From Choristoneura fumiferana (taxonomy: Eukaryota; Arthropoda; Insecta; Lepidoptera; Tortricidae): a stretch of DNA of 64,000 nucleotides. Below, piece by piece: positions 1-11,189 of this stretch (position 1 is its first letter; the number at the start of each line of letters is the position of its first letter). The translations under genes were made by a program, and so were the position numbers. The stretch spans positions 12,544,701 through 12,608,700 of the forward strand of contig NC_133478.1 in the NCBI RefSeq assembly GCF_025370935.1. The letters run 5' to 3'. Under the pieces are notes generated by a model that made no database searches, was not told the DNA's origin, and saw only the letters and a program-made list of their open reading frames with translations.

Positions 1-303
1 TTATTTCAGTTCCACCGCAGTGCGATAAAAAGTTACGGATGCTGTGAAAGATACCGTGAAAGGTGATCGACCGAGAAAACTCGGTGTTCGTTGTCGTAAT
101 TCAAGGAAAATAGTTACATAAATCACCAAATCGCAACGATAACAGAACACAGTGTTTTTCTACTGATAATAATGGCTATTCGTAAGTTCTTTCTGTGCTA
201 AATATCAATTATTCAGAGAATTTACTGGCCCAGATGACGTTGTGATTAGTGGGACGAAAACATCGCATTGTCAAGTGACCTGATATCCCTCCGGCGTCTT
301 ACG

Positions 304-510
304 TCAAAGTCGTAAAAGGTGTCCAGGTAGTAGAATGACCAGGTAGTGCAATGTCAAGATCGTAAAATAACCAGGTGGTAGAATGTCAAGATCGTAAAAT
401 ATCCAGGTAGTAGAATGTCAAGGTCGTAAAATAACCAGGTAGTAGAATGTCAAGGTCGTAAAATAACAAAGTAGTAGAATGTCAAGTTCGTAAAATAACC
501 AAGTAGTAGA
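304..510. repeat. Minisatellite, 32-bp unit, about six copies
   Basis: Six or so head-to-tail copies of a 32-bp unit, with the core phrases 'ccaggtagtagaatgtcaag' and 'tcgtaaaata'. Units differ by one to four bases, and the first copies are the most degenerate. Confidence 0.9.
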
Positions 511-774
511 AATCATGACTTAAGACGGCTAAATCAGTTCAAATGCATTGCTTGTTTTACGATTGTAGCATATACGAGTGATTCAGTCCTGGAATAGACT
601 TTTGTGTAAATTGAGATTCCTTGGTAAAACTAATAATAATAAATCAATTTATTTCGGGTAACTTCGCTCCAACAAAATTACCATAGATACTAACATACTT
701 ACATGTAATCAATAATATTTAAAACTAATTTGGAGACAAAAAGGGGTCACTTTGAGTCACCGTCCCCGATGTCG

Positions 775-865
775 CATTTATCTGCGGCATGGTGCCCCGG
801 AACCGCCGAAACACGACGTCTTTCGGCCAGAAGGCTGCACTCGCAATGGTCTCCATCAGCAGTCG
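775..865 (-). pseudogene. Retrotransposon ORF fragment with FWP..VVFRRFR motif
   Basis: On the minus strand this GC-richer block reads as a short peptide containing FWPKDVVFRRFRG. A second block at 32650-32745 reads FWPEGVVFRRFR in the same orientation. Two dispersed copies of the same motif suggest the 3' end of an ORF1/gag-like gene of a retroelement. No full reading frame survives. Confidence 0.45.
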
Positions 866-3379
866 CATAATGTTCTACTGATTAGACTTCTTATTTAGTC
901 CGTCAGTTAGGTATGAGAAAATATTGAACACGTATTATTATTTTGTCATTCAAACAAGAACCAACCATATATCGACCAAATTTAAATCTAACTTTCTATA
1001 TAACATTCTACGTATATACTCTTTGATTATACATACCTCGTACAACGTAGGTACTCTATCAAACGCGTCGCAATGCAACACGTTCATCAAGCAATTACTA
1101 TCTCACACGTCCACCACATAAATTATAAATTATTCATCTACTAACTTCATACGGATTCCCAGAAGCCTGACATGATATTCATATTGTTGTTTTACGTTTT
1201 CTCTTTCAAATATTTACCGTAATCCCTCAGTTCGCTTACAACACGCCATCCATTCATGCGAATTAGTTGTTTCTATTTATGTAGGTATGATTATTATTTA
1301 TTACAGAGTGCCTTGTTTTAATGTATTTTAAAAAGTACAGTCAGTAAAAAAAGCTTGTATTGAAGATGAAATTTATGATTAGGTTATTTAATTTTTAAAA
1401 CCTAATTCACCATATAAATTACCGAATATCCACACAAAATTTGTCGAGAATCGCTTGAGAAATGTTTTTTATTTATTTTCCTACTTTAAAAATATAACAC
1501 AACGAACTTTTATGTTATAAATTCACTGGACGGCATAGCTTCCATGCACATTTCCGCATTCGATGGTCAGACTCAATCGTTGGCGAAAACTGCTACCTGC
1601 CTTCTAGTTGCGTCTTTGTGACTACTTGTGACCAGGCTCGAAAAAAAAATCTTTCGCGACTTTCTCCGCACCTGGATTCCATGGGATTTAATGTCTTTTT
1701 TAGAGACAAAGACTAGTAAGTTAAGTTGGCACCTCAGCATATTTCTTTGTGCATCTGACGAGGTTAAAAAGTTTGAAGGCTCGATACGATAGATTCTGGT
1801 CCCATGCACTCGCGTAAGTTAGGTTGTCATGTTTTTTCTTACATTAGTTTTGCGTCTACCAGCGACTTTTCTAATCATTATGTTCGTATCTGCCGTGTCA
1901 AAGTTGAAAGATAGTTGATATAAGTTGAAGGTATTAGGTAATATTAGGAGTCTTGGAATTTAGACTACATAATTAAAACTAAAGGGACTTTTGCTTCATG
2001 GTGCTTATTTTGCTGCTTCCAATGCAGAGTAATGCAGAGTGTAAAAATCGTTTTTTCCGCCATTAGCATAGAAATAATGTTCATGAAGCCAAATTTCTCC
2101 AGTGGTATTTAATTCCGAGAGCAAATAATCCAATTAAATATAAATTAATTCAGTCCGCTGCTATCGTCAAGCGAAATAAGGAAATGTTTGTTTAAAAGTC
2201 GGTTAAACAGAGCTGAGGCATTAGTACGTAATATCGATGTTTGCAGCCTACTTTCATATAAATTACGAGAAAAAGTTTGTTTTGTTTATTCAATAGCACG
2301 AACCATTAATGTTTTTATTAAAAAAGTTTTCGTGTATTTGAGGTAACGATTTGTGGTAATCGTAGCAATTTGTTTACTGGGCCTTTATTCCGCATTCGGC
2401 ATAAATAAAGCGGAGAAACGAGGCCGTGGGACGTTGCTGGCAACTTAAGTTTATTGTGACGTTGGACGATCTGTTAAGAGCCTGGTAACAATGTGTTCTT
2501 ATCCGCGCCATATTTCTTTGATTTCTGTTAACTTTACCGCATTCAGAGCCTAAACGCGCATATGTGTTTTGCTGACTCACGCAGTGCCTTCTTGATCCAG
2601 TAACTTTATGATATATAACTTTCAAGAACTTCGTCAGTGCCTGGACCGTGTGTTCATCTAACGTTACCGTATGAAGCCTATATGATTTTAAGGGCACTGT
2701 GTGAAAGTTAAGTAAACGCGTACCTATATATGCGTTTGAGGCATAATGCGAAGCCCTGGCGGAAGTTCAAAAACAAATGGCAGCAGTGAATTCGTTACGG
2801 GAAACTTTTTCAGGTCAAATAAAGTCAAATTACTGCAAGGCACTAGTATCATAGCTAGAACTGTTTAATAAACAATCAATGATTACAAAATGTATTACCT
2901 AATCAGTAATAATACACGCCTAACATATTTAATAGCTTCCTTAATTATTATGACCTGATGTTTACTTTTAAATTTCGTAGAATGTTGCTCGAGAGCGTAC
3001 CTGGATTTCATTTATCTCTGCTACTCATTTCGGTGTTTCTTTCTGAATGCTTCGTTCTGACGTGTATTCGTACAATTCCCTTTTATCCTGTCATGTTTTC
3101 TATTATTTATGTATATCTTTTTCTTTTTGCAAGACTAATACACAAAACACATTTGTAGGTATACGACTTGAGTCGCACCACGACGCATTTTGATGTATCA
3201 TGAACATTAGGGTTCAGTAAATTTACAAACCTGAGAAAACTTGACATTAATTTTAATTCTATTACTTATATAATGTATTAGCTCGTATATGCCATGCATT
3301 GGTTTATTACGATACTACGGGACGTTAATAAAAGTGTGAACTTAAACAATTTGCTTTTTTTAATCGCCATCTAATCCAT
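866..3379. other. No gene or clear repeat seen
   Basis: AT-rich sequence. The longest frames (65-107 codons) lack recognisable domains, start contexts or splice partners. Confidence 0.5.
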
Positions 3380-3580
3380 ACTAATAATTATAAATGTGAA
3401 AGTGTGTATGTTTGTGTGTTTTTATATGTTTGTCCATCTTTCACGTCGAAACGGAGCGACGGATTGACGTGATTTTTGGCATAGGGATATTTATGACATA
3501 GGCTACTTTTTATCCCGGAAAAATCAGTTCCCGAGGGAACAGCGCGCGATAACAGAATCCCACGCGGGCGAAGCCAGTGT
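3380..3580 (+). repeat. Short interspersed 'ataaatg(c/t)gaaag' element, copy 1
   Basis: About 200 bp starting 'actaataattataaatg' and running through 'tttcacgtcgaaac', a 'gtgatttttggcata' block and 'tttttatcccgg' to 'cacgcgggcgaagcc'. This order of blocks is shared with copies at 17622-17827 and 51047-51260. It is widespread in Lepidoptera, and whether it is a SINE or a non-autonomous Helitron is unsettled from this window. Confidence 0.75.
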
Positions 3581-3947
3581 TATAATAAGACTTAACTCAA
3601 AGAGATTGAGTTGAAAATTAGTTGGGAGGTCGCCCGATACTGATGAAGATAGTAATGCGAGTGGTCGCTGCGATCGGAGAGATGATCGTGTCGCAACCGT
3701 GTCGTTCTTTCTTCCCGTACGTATGTTGAGCGTGTTCTCAACAGGCCGCATGCCGTACAGTAAGGAAGTATAACAGTTTTTGTTTTTAATGATTCACAGT
3801 TCATTCACACTCGATATCTTTGTTATGAGATGTAAGCCGTGATTACCATAATAAGCTTCCGATATTTCAAAGCAGCCGCATGCATCATGATCACGGGTAA
3901 ACATCTCCCTACCTGAATATGAAACATGTCTTATTAATGTTTTAATT

Positions 3948-3978
<31 letters not shown>

Positions 3979-4042
3979 GCACGCACGCACGCACGCAGGC
4001 ACGCACGCACGCACGAAACACACACACACACACACACTCACA
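3948..4042. repeat. Compound (AC)n/(GCAC)n microsatellite
   Basis: AC dinucleotides, then GCAC tetranucleotides with one GCAGGCAC interruption, then AC again. The 67-codon minus-strand frame over it is only the translated repeat. Confidence 0.95.
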
Positions 4043-4194
4043 AACATCACGCCTGTATTCCCAAATGCGGTAGGCAGAGCACACGAAACGTTACCGCTTC
4101 GGAGCCAACGGGCACACGGCGCGGAGCGCCACGGCACGGCACGCCGGCACGGGGGCGGGGGTTTCGGGTATGTTTTAATTCATATCTGTTAATT

Positions 4195-4456
4195 ATTACG
4201 GTATTTGACAACTCCTGATTTTGCCATGCTTATATATTATTATGTAAATATACACGCAGTGTTTAGCGAAGAGAAAACTTAAATCGGTTGAAAATTGGAT
4301 TAAAAATATATATTTTTAATAATCTATTCTCAAACGCTTTTCTCTATGCAGCAAGTATTGCGCTACTTGCATGTGACGTCACATGCAAGTATGTCTTTCA
4401 CCGTCTAATCTTGAATTTCAAACCTTTATAACTTTGTTATTTATAAAGGTAGCTTA
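4195..4456 (-). repeat. Dispersed repeat with 26-bp palindrome, copy 1
   Basis: The reverse complement aligns along its length with 52163-52440. Shared blocks include 'ttgacaactcct', 'atcggttgaaaattggat', 'aacgcttttctctatg' and 'cctttataactttgttattt'. At 4365-4390 lies a perfect palindrome centred on TGACGTCA. No ORF. The class is unknown. Confidence 0.75.
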
Positions 4457-4604
4457 AAAATGTTTCTATATATATTCGATAAAAGGCATCGTGAAGTTTT
4501 AATTTATAAAATAATATAAAATATAGTCAAATATCGTATTAGTATAATTTGTTTATGTGGTTAACCGATAAATATTATTTTAAACACTAAACTAAACATA
4601 GAGT

Positions 4605-5021
4605 TCAGATAAGAAAACCCTCCTCTGGCTTCATTTTTGCTTTGCTTGACTTCGCAGCCTTTGCTTTATTGACAACTGCAAGCAACCCGGTTATATTAAA
4701 TTTGTCTAGCCCCAGACCTGTGGTTTTATCGCAGACGCCATCAACAACTGTATATTGCATTTCTTCACTTTTATCTTTCAATAAAATATCCCGTATTCGT
4801 CGTACATTTCTTTGAGCATTATTCAATTTTACGTTTCCAGTCAGTCGGCTCGAAAAAGATTTGAAAGAAACAAAAAAATAATCGTCCAAAACGTTGCCCC
4901 GGAGAGTCGAAACATCCATCATTCCTTTTGTTACGCTGTGTTGCCGACGAAGGATTTCCTCACGCGCGTGCCTGCACAATAAAGAATAAAAAACCCTTCC
5001 CGATTCATATTGAACGCCCAT
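4605..5021 (-). CDS. Unrecognised 138-codon ORF (hypothetical protein or gene relic)
   Basis: This ORF runs ATG to TGA in a landscape where chance ORFs rarely exceed about 100 codons. The ATG follows an in-frame TAG three codons upstream, so the start is fixed if the ORF is real, and the context (ACATAATGG) is fair. The protein looks globular for the first 110 residues (motifs REEILRRQ, LRGNVLDDYFFVSFKSF, NVRRIRDILLKDK). It ends in a lysine- and alanine-rich tail closing with KPEEGFLI. I see no signal peptide, membrane segment or catalytic motif, and I do not recognise the family. It sits between two repeats (4195-4456 and a LINE remnant near 5110), so it could be a retrocopy or a mobile-element fragment rather than a host gene. 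No splice partner was found. Confidence 0.35.
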   Translation of the reverse strand: MGVQYESGRVFYSLLCRHAREEILRRQHSVTKGMMDVSTLRGNVLDDYFFVSFKSFSSRLTGNVKLNNAQRNVRRIRDILLKDKSEEMQYTVVDGVCDKTTGLGLDKFNITGLLAVVNKAKAAKSSKAKMKPEEGFLI

Positions 5022-5109
5022 TATGTGCTACTACTACTAGAATGCTAGTGTATTAGCCCGTTAAAGTTGCAATAGGCAAGCCGTATAGTACGGGGAACAG
5101 ATGGCTGTT

Positions 5110-5205
5110 GGGACCGAAAAGTTCTCGAATTGTGACTGTGGATCGGCAAGCGCAGCTTAGGACGTCCCACAACGAGATGGACGGATGACCTGTTGAAGCC
5201 GCGGT
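5110..5205 (+). pseudogene. Degraded LINE reverse-transcriptase 3' remnant
   Basis: Blocks such as 'atcggcaagcgcagcttagg' and 'cgagatggacggatgacc' resemble the C-terminal R-P-x-x-R-W-x-D-D-L region of lepidopteran non-LTR elements, with frame breaks. A clearer example of the same protein end lies at 13855-14015. Confidence 0.35.
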
Positions 5206-5777
5206 TCACGCAACATTTATTGTCTACCGTGTAGCTCGTCTTTTTGTAAACTTAATGTACTATTTGTGGTGTTTAATAAAGAATATTTTGTATTGTATTA
5301 CAGGCATTTTATTTTGCCTTGGCACACCGGTATGTCAGTCGAACGTTATAAAAACCGAGCGACACTGCTGTATATCAACTGGCGCAGTACTCATAATGAG
5401 GTCGAATGGATAAACAGGGGAGGCTTTTGCCAAATATTTAGTGGGACATTTCTCCAGACTAAATAATAATTAATATTACTCAAGCTCTCCTAAGACGTAC
5501 ATATTTGGAAAATTACAAAAATAAACGGTGAACTGCCCACGATTATAAATCAGGGACGGCCTGTTTAATTTTTGTAATTTTCTAAATAATAATTAATTTA
5601 AGTGAGAGAGTGGAGATAGACTTTCAAAGTTGTGCCTTCATTTAAATAATAATACGTACTTATTACCTTTTATGTGCCATTAAACTACAAAAGTGTTAAA
5701 AATAAAGTTGTGATGTTAAATACTTGTCATAAAATATCATTTAATAATACTGTAAATCTGTTTAAAAAATATACCTC

Positions 5778-5903
5778 TTTGAGTTTCTTGCCGGATTCTT
5801 CTCAACAGAGGTTTTTCCGAACCGGTGGTAGATTTTTTTTTGACATTCATAAGTGCTTGTTTTAGCCTAAATTGAATTAAGATATTTTTGACTTTGACTT
5901 TGA
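5778..5903 (+). repeat. Retroposon 3' tail ending in (GACTTT)n
   Basis: The sequence runs from 'gagtttcttgccggattctt' through 'gaaccggtggtagatttt' and 'aagtgcttgttttagcctaa' to a tail of 'tttgactttgactttga'. This is the form of a 3'-anchored LINE or SINE end with a simple-repeat tail. A reverse fragment lies at about 47112-47152. Confidence 0.6.
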
Positions 5904-6304
5904 AACATTCAATTGGTTAAAACTTACGCATTCATAATATTAGTGGGATAAACGAAAGAAAGACTAATGTAAAGTGATAAAACGACAGGTTTTATGGCCA
6001 GGGTTATAAATTTACTTGAAATTTTATAACCTTTGCCCTGCGATAAGATAATGCGTTCGGTACGTGGAATAAATTCCCGTTGAATTTCGATATTAACGTC
6101 TACTTATTGAGTAACTATTCCTCGCCTCTAGTTTCAAGCTAAAATGGAATTTCCATGTTAAGCAGTTGACGTGACAACACAGAGCAAGTTATCTTGTTAT
6201 GTCGAAAGCACTGTACATACATAATCAAATGATATATTATAATTTGAATCTTGGGGTGATTTCAGAAATCACTTCTCTGCAAAAATTTGTTAAAACTCAA
6301 AATA

Positions 6305-6450
6305 TATAGTACATTGTGTCTAATAAGGACATACGAACAAGAGTCTATTGGAAGCCGGAAGTCGAAGACAGAGAGCTTGAAGGAGTCGATATTTGCAGTT
6401 CCAATATCGCCCGTGTGACATACAATGTTTTACACCACGTTTGTGTGTAA
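6305..6450 (+). repeat. Dispersed repeat, shared with 16845-16985
   Basis: Shares 'gagtctatt(g/a)gaagcc', 'gaagtcgaagac', 'gagtcgat' and 'gacatacaatgttttt/ac' with 16845-16985 in the same order and spacing. No coding potential. Confidence 0.65.
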
Positions 6451-6894
6451 ATATACAAAATAATATTTTTACAAAAATGCAAAACATAAAGGCGCATACC
6501 TACAACCAGCGCATAAAGTTAGATAAGTTGAAAAAAATTCAATCTTTTTGTAAAAATACTACCTAAATAGTTACTAATATTTAAGTAAATAACGATACAT
6601 TTTTTAAGTAAAAATATTTTTTAACCTCCTCTCTTCTACCCTAACAAGACCATAGATTGATTTTCTGACGAATTTAACGAATACACTTTATATTCGCGAA
6701 CTGTGTTCGCAAGCTGGAACCTAAACTTAGATAAAGGCAGGTTATGTTCTAAAGCAATGTGTTAGGCGTTAGGTTCGAGCCGCGGTGTAACTAAGCGTAC
6801 GCAAGCCACGCGTTTGATCTACGACGCCTGGAATAGAAGGTATAAACGCATGAATGCGTCCGCTTGTCAATTCCTTGCGCCTCGGTGCGTACAG

Positions 6895-7023
6895 CAGGGC
6901 TACTACAAAACTCGAAATTCGAAGTTCGTATCGTACCGTCCCTCTCACTCTCGTACAAAAACAGTAAGTGTCAGAGGGACCGCATGACACAAACTTCGAG
7001 TTTCGAGTTTCGTAGTAGCCCTG
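6895..7023. mobile_element. Hairpin MITE, family A copy 1
   Basis: 129 bp folding on itself: 'cagggctactac' at one end and 'gtagtagccctg' at the other, with 'gaagttcgtatcgtaccgtc' mirrored by the other arm. Arms are about 55 bp around a short 'acaaaaacagt' loop. Five more full or partial copies are in the window. Confidence 0.85.
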
Positions 7024-7086
7024 CAGACCAAATTTCGGTAACGCGTAGTTTCATGAAGGATTAATATTCACATTTTGATGTTACAG

Positions 7087-7216
7087 CAGGGCTACTACGA
7101 AACTCGAAACTCGAAGTTCGTGTCGTGCGGTCCCTCTCGCTCTCGTATTAAATAGTGTAAGTGTCAGAGGGACCGCACGACACGAACTTCGAGTTTCAAG
7201 TTTCGTAGTAGCCCAG
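7087..7216. mobile_element. Hairpin MITE, family A copy 2
   Basis: 130 bp, 63 bp from copy 1 and in the same arrangement. The arms are close to perfect complements ('cgaagttcgtgtcgtgcggt' on the left). Confidence 0.85.
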
Positions 7217-7227
7217 CAGAGGTCACT

Positions 7228-7393
7228 TTTTATACGGGGACGTATCTGAATATTGAAAATTAATATATCTAAAGTTAAAAAGTCGACGGGCAAAACATCG
7301 GAAGTAGGTTAGGTTAGGTTCGATATTTTGCCCGTCGATATTTTAACCAATCGATATTTCAATTTTCGATATTCAGATACGTGCCCTTTTATA
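7228..7393. mobile_element. Inverted-repeat element around 'acgtatctgaatat'
   Basis: The left arm ('acgtatctgaatattgaaaa', 'cgacgggcaaaacatcg') is mirrored by the right arm ('cgatattttgcccgtcg', 'ttttcgatattcagatacgt'). The loop contains 'aggttaggttaggtt'. Probably a MITE, inserted just after a family A copy. Confidence 0.6.
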
Positions 7394-7469
7394 GTTACAC
7401 GGTGTTACAAAAAAGTATCCGTAAAGGTCTTTACCCACTACACCACGACCGACCGTAATAGAAATGTAA

Positions 7470-7726
7470 CAGGGGGGCTACTCCGAAATTCGAAAATCGA
7501 AGTTCGTATCGTACCGTCCCACTGATGCTTATAATTATTTAATACGAGAGAGAGCGGGACGGCACGATACGAACTTCGTACCGTTCGTCCCTCTCTCTCT
7601 CGTACTAACTAAATAGTATTAGTGTCAGAGAGACCGAACGACACATATACACCATTTAGTTAGTACGAGGGAGAGAGGGACGGTACGATACGAACTTCGA
7701 TTTTCAAACTTCGGAGTAGGCCTTCA
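7470..7726. mobile_element. Hairpin MITE, family A copy 3 (compound, about twice length)
   Basis: Outer ends 'aggggggctactccgaa' and 'ttcggagtaggcctt' enclose two extra inward copies of the 'gtcccact..ctctcgta' module. This suggests one family member inserted in, or recombined with, another. Confidence 0.65.
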
Positions 7727-8879
7727 GGCACGGAATGTAAACGACATGGAACTACAGATATCAACGACGGTCATGCCTACGAGTATAAGAAGTGTATCGC
7801 CACCGTTTTTGACTTTCCTTGCATGGCACGCGACGGCGACGGTTGGTTAAGAAACGTGCTACGTTGTGGGCATAGCCTCATACTAATCAATACAAAGAAT
7901 ATATTTTTGCCTGACATGTTCCTAATATTACGGCCATGGTACGATACCGTGTAGTGAGTTGGTAGATACCTTAAAAGCGGAAAAGCCACGTCAATAAGCT
8001 AAGCTAAAAAACTCTAAGCGAAACGAACGACGCCAATATAGGTACCCGATTAAAGAGACATGACATTGACATCCCTAATCTTATTAAAAGATTCCGGCAA
8101 TTAGTCAAAAAGAGAGTCGCTGGATTTTTATTTCCAACAGTCAAGGGCTCTCGTTGATAACATTTTAATCGAATAATGAAGTGTCTTATTGTTCCTAAAA
8201 CAGATTGCCATGTAGCAGAATCATAAAAAAAGCGGAAAATGTCCCTTAAAAAGAGTCCGTTTACAATATTTGAAAGCCGTAGTATCACTGTATGACTTAT
8301 GGCTACTTTTTTGAACGTGAAACTACTATGGCTACTTGCTGGAAACACATAAATCTCGAGATAGCGTTAAGCTCAGTTTAGTAGCGTCAAATTGTATGGA
8401 ACTGTCGAGCTTAAGCCAGCTTTAACTACTAAATCTAGATTATTTTTTCCTGCAAGACGGCCTTAGTGCCAAAAAAATGTACTTTTTTTTCATTCATGTG
8501 CACACTAAATCAGTAAAATTAAAGAATAAACTATCCAGAATGTGTATGTACATTTTAACCTAATAGCCGAGGAACGAGAAAGAGTCTTAAAATAGGTATT
8601 ACCCCTCTCTTAAATGACGTTTGCTAACTCCAGTAGTGTGATATGACAGCTTACTAGGGTTGACAATATTTTTCGCTTTAATAATTTACTACTTTTACGG
8701 GTTATTTTATAACAAGTTTTACCTATTAGCTTCTATCTAGTGTAAATATCCATCTACGTATCTTTGAATATAACAGAATTTCTCTATCTGATTTTCATTC
8801 ACTTCTTATTGTTGTATTGGTGTCAACATGGCAATTATGGGAAGTTTTGATGACAGGACAATACTATGATCATTGAGCA
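7727..8879. other. No gene seen
   Basis: AT-rich unique-looking sequence. Minus-strand frames of 70 and 114 codons have no recognisable domain or splice context. Confidence 0.45.
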
Positions 8880-9017
8880 GATCAGAGGCCGTATTGCCGA
8901 ATTGCCTAACGTTTCTGACGCTCGCGATCGCAATCAAATGACAGTTTTAATATACGAAATCTGTCATTTCATTGCAATCGGTAGCGTCAGAAACGTTAGG
9001 CAATACGGCCTCTGATC
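8880..9017. mobile_element. Palindromic MITE (138 bp)
   Basis: The left arm 'gatcagaggccgtattgcc' and 'gcctaacgtttctgacgct' is mirrored by 'agcgtcagaaacgttaggc' and 'aatacggcctctgatc'. The loop is AT-rich ('ttttaatatacgaaat'). The left arm carries a small 5-base insertion. Confidence 0.8.
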
Positions 9018-9619
9018 ATAAAGTCGACAGCTAGACACTCCTAGACGGAACGACTTAATATGGCCATGTTTGGGCTAGTTAGAATAATCCTAGGGTACTC
9101 CAAAGTCAAATAGGGAATTTGCAGTCAAAGATTGCCATAATACACCTACTGCGCTTCTTTTTCACCAATATTTTATGGCAAACAGCATTTAAAAATGACT
9201 CCATGTATCATATCTTAATGTTTTAGTATCCCATTAGAATAGGCTTTCCCCGGATATTATGTCTTCCCTGCTGCTGTTAAATGACCCGGGAACACCTGAA
9301 TCTCTTTTTCCGACCAAATTCTAGATACACGCGTGACAGCCGTTGAAATAATGGCCCTGGTAATTATCAGAACATTACTTTCAAATGAGTTATTTCGCCG
9401 TTAGTTGAAATGGAATGTTATCGGAAGGTTAGGTCATGATATATAACAATTGACAATATACGTCGTTACTGATCTAATGAATAATGTTTTTCTATTTATC
9501 TCGCTTTCTCAAGCATCATTCTTAGCATCATTAAGCTTCAGTAAGTTAGTTGAGAGAGCAAGATAAATACGAACTTTTCCGACCAAAGACGATGACTAAA
9601 CATTATTTATTACATCTGT

Positions 9620-10170
9620 ACGACAGCAACCTAGTGGCTTTGGGCTTAAAACCACTAAATTTCATAATACCTTATTCACTAATACCCCTAATTTTCAAAT
9701 TACCATGGGCCTAATACCTAAAATGCCAAATTGTCTCTTGTATTGTATCGTGTAATTAACGAAATTCATTATGACTTTGATTTAAAATGTCATATACTCT
9801 AAATACCTGCACAATTCATTCAAACACCGAACGACAGAAATGACAGGCAAAATGCCTAATTTTATTTTCACGGGTGGATTTTGAGAAATTTGATGTTGAT
9901 GATTGAATTTTAGGATAGTTCCTGTTCAACGTTCAAATTTAGTTAGTTTAACTTTTGGTTTTTGCCATGAAAGTGATTTTGAAGTTTAGGTATTATGAGA
10001 CTAAGGTGTTTTGAAATTCAGCCATATTAAGATTCCGGTGTTATAAGAAAACAAAGTTAGGCTTTCTGCAATTTAGGTATTTTGAGACCAAGAAGTTTTG
10101 AGATCTGGGAATATTGATAAAAAGGTAAAATGCAATTTAGAGTTGCATTAGGTACCTACCTAATGACAAT
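9620..10170. repeat. Degenerate phrase repeats 'aatacctaa.ttt' on both strands
   Basis: Short phrases such as 'cataatacctt', 'cctaatacctaaaatgcc', 'gtattatgagactaaggt' and 'ggtattttgagaccaag' recur every 20-30 bp, forward on the left and reversed on the right, like a low-complexity core of an inverted-repeat transposon. Confidence 0.4.
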
Positions 10171-10189
10171 GTTTGCAGTTTCATTTTAG

Positions 10190-10338
10190 CTTTTTCGCGC
10201 GGTTTCGCACTCGTCAAAATGAGGGTTTTTGTGACAGGTTAGTTGGCGCTCGTATCGTGAGATCCGTTCGACAACTTTGAAGCGTCTTTTTTGTGACTGG
10301 TTAAGAGAAGTTTCCCTGCTGGCCGCGCGGCCGCGTTA
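10190..10338 (+). other. GC/CpG-rich exon-like block ending in a consensus donor
   Basis: CpG-rich compared with its surroundings ('cgcgcggtttcgcactcg', 'ggccgcgcggccgcgttag') and ending at TTAG|GTAAGTA. It could be an untranslated first exon of a plus-strand transcript. No downstream coding exon was found, so this is a weak inference. Confidence 0.2.
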
Positions 10339-11189
10339 GGTAAGTATTCGTTTGGGATATTGCTGTCTTTATCGCTCGTGACATAAGCGCTCGCAGCCGT
10401 CCCCCCCATGGCTTCCGCAACGACGTCCGTAATTTATATCGAGATAGCTGTAGGCTTTTCAAGATTTGGGCGGTTGAATTTTGGTTTTCGTTGTCCTCAT
10501 ATTATACGAAAAGTATAGCACAGAAATCAATGATATTTTACAATCAAGATATTCATTATATTTTCTATGCCTGCGGTTTTTAGATTTTTGTAAAAATGCT
10601 TTATTAGTCTGTAATTCTCGTGCAAAGTTGACATCTTTTTCTTGTCGACTTTTGAGCTCCTGTAATTCTCATATTACACATTTATATGAAAATCTGAAAA
10701 ACCACAGGCATAGATAATTACGTCTAGTCCATACTTACAAAATTTCATTTAAGCCTCCTTGCAAAAAAATAGGGCACCTATGGTTTTTCAGATTATAAGG
10801 CATTGAAGCTTAGAAAGTAAGCTTTAATTTTTTTTTTGCAAGGGGGTTTATTTCTGTTGCCTAGTTTTCAAATGAGACCGGGACTACGTTTGTATGGAGA
10901 ATGGAACGAAGAGACTTCTCTTAAGTAACTAAATGAACCAATCGCAAACAAGACTTTAACGTCAAACGGACCTCTTGATACTACACAATAGCGATATTTC
11001 GAATGTTTAGAAACCCTCATTAGGTTTGGCAGTTAAATTGAAATTTTATTAGGAAGGCACTGCTATCCTAGGAAACCTGCGCTTTAGCCATTTTGGACAG
11101 CTAATATAATATAGTACATTTAATGTCATGCTAATAGAGATTTTCACGTGTCATCAGCCTGCAGACCTATTGCTGAACAAACGTTTTCG

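Noticed and set aside
304..510. CRISPR-like array
   Set aside because: Units are contiguous without spacers and the genome is an insect.
3934..4137. 67-codon Cys/Val-rich frame
   Set aside because: Translation of the AC/GCAC microsatellite.
7303..7322. Telomere-like 'aggttaggttaggtt' run
   Set aside because: Only about three TTAGG units inside the loop of an inverted repeat; too short for an interstitial telomere claim.
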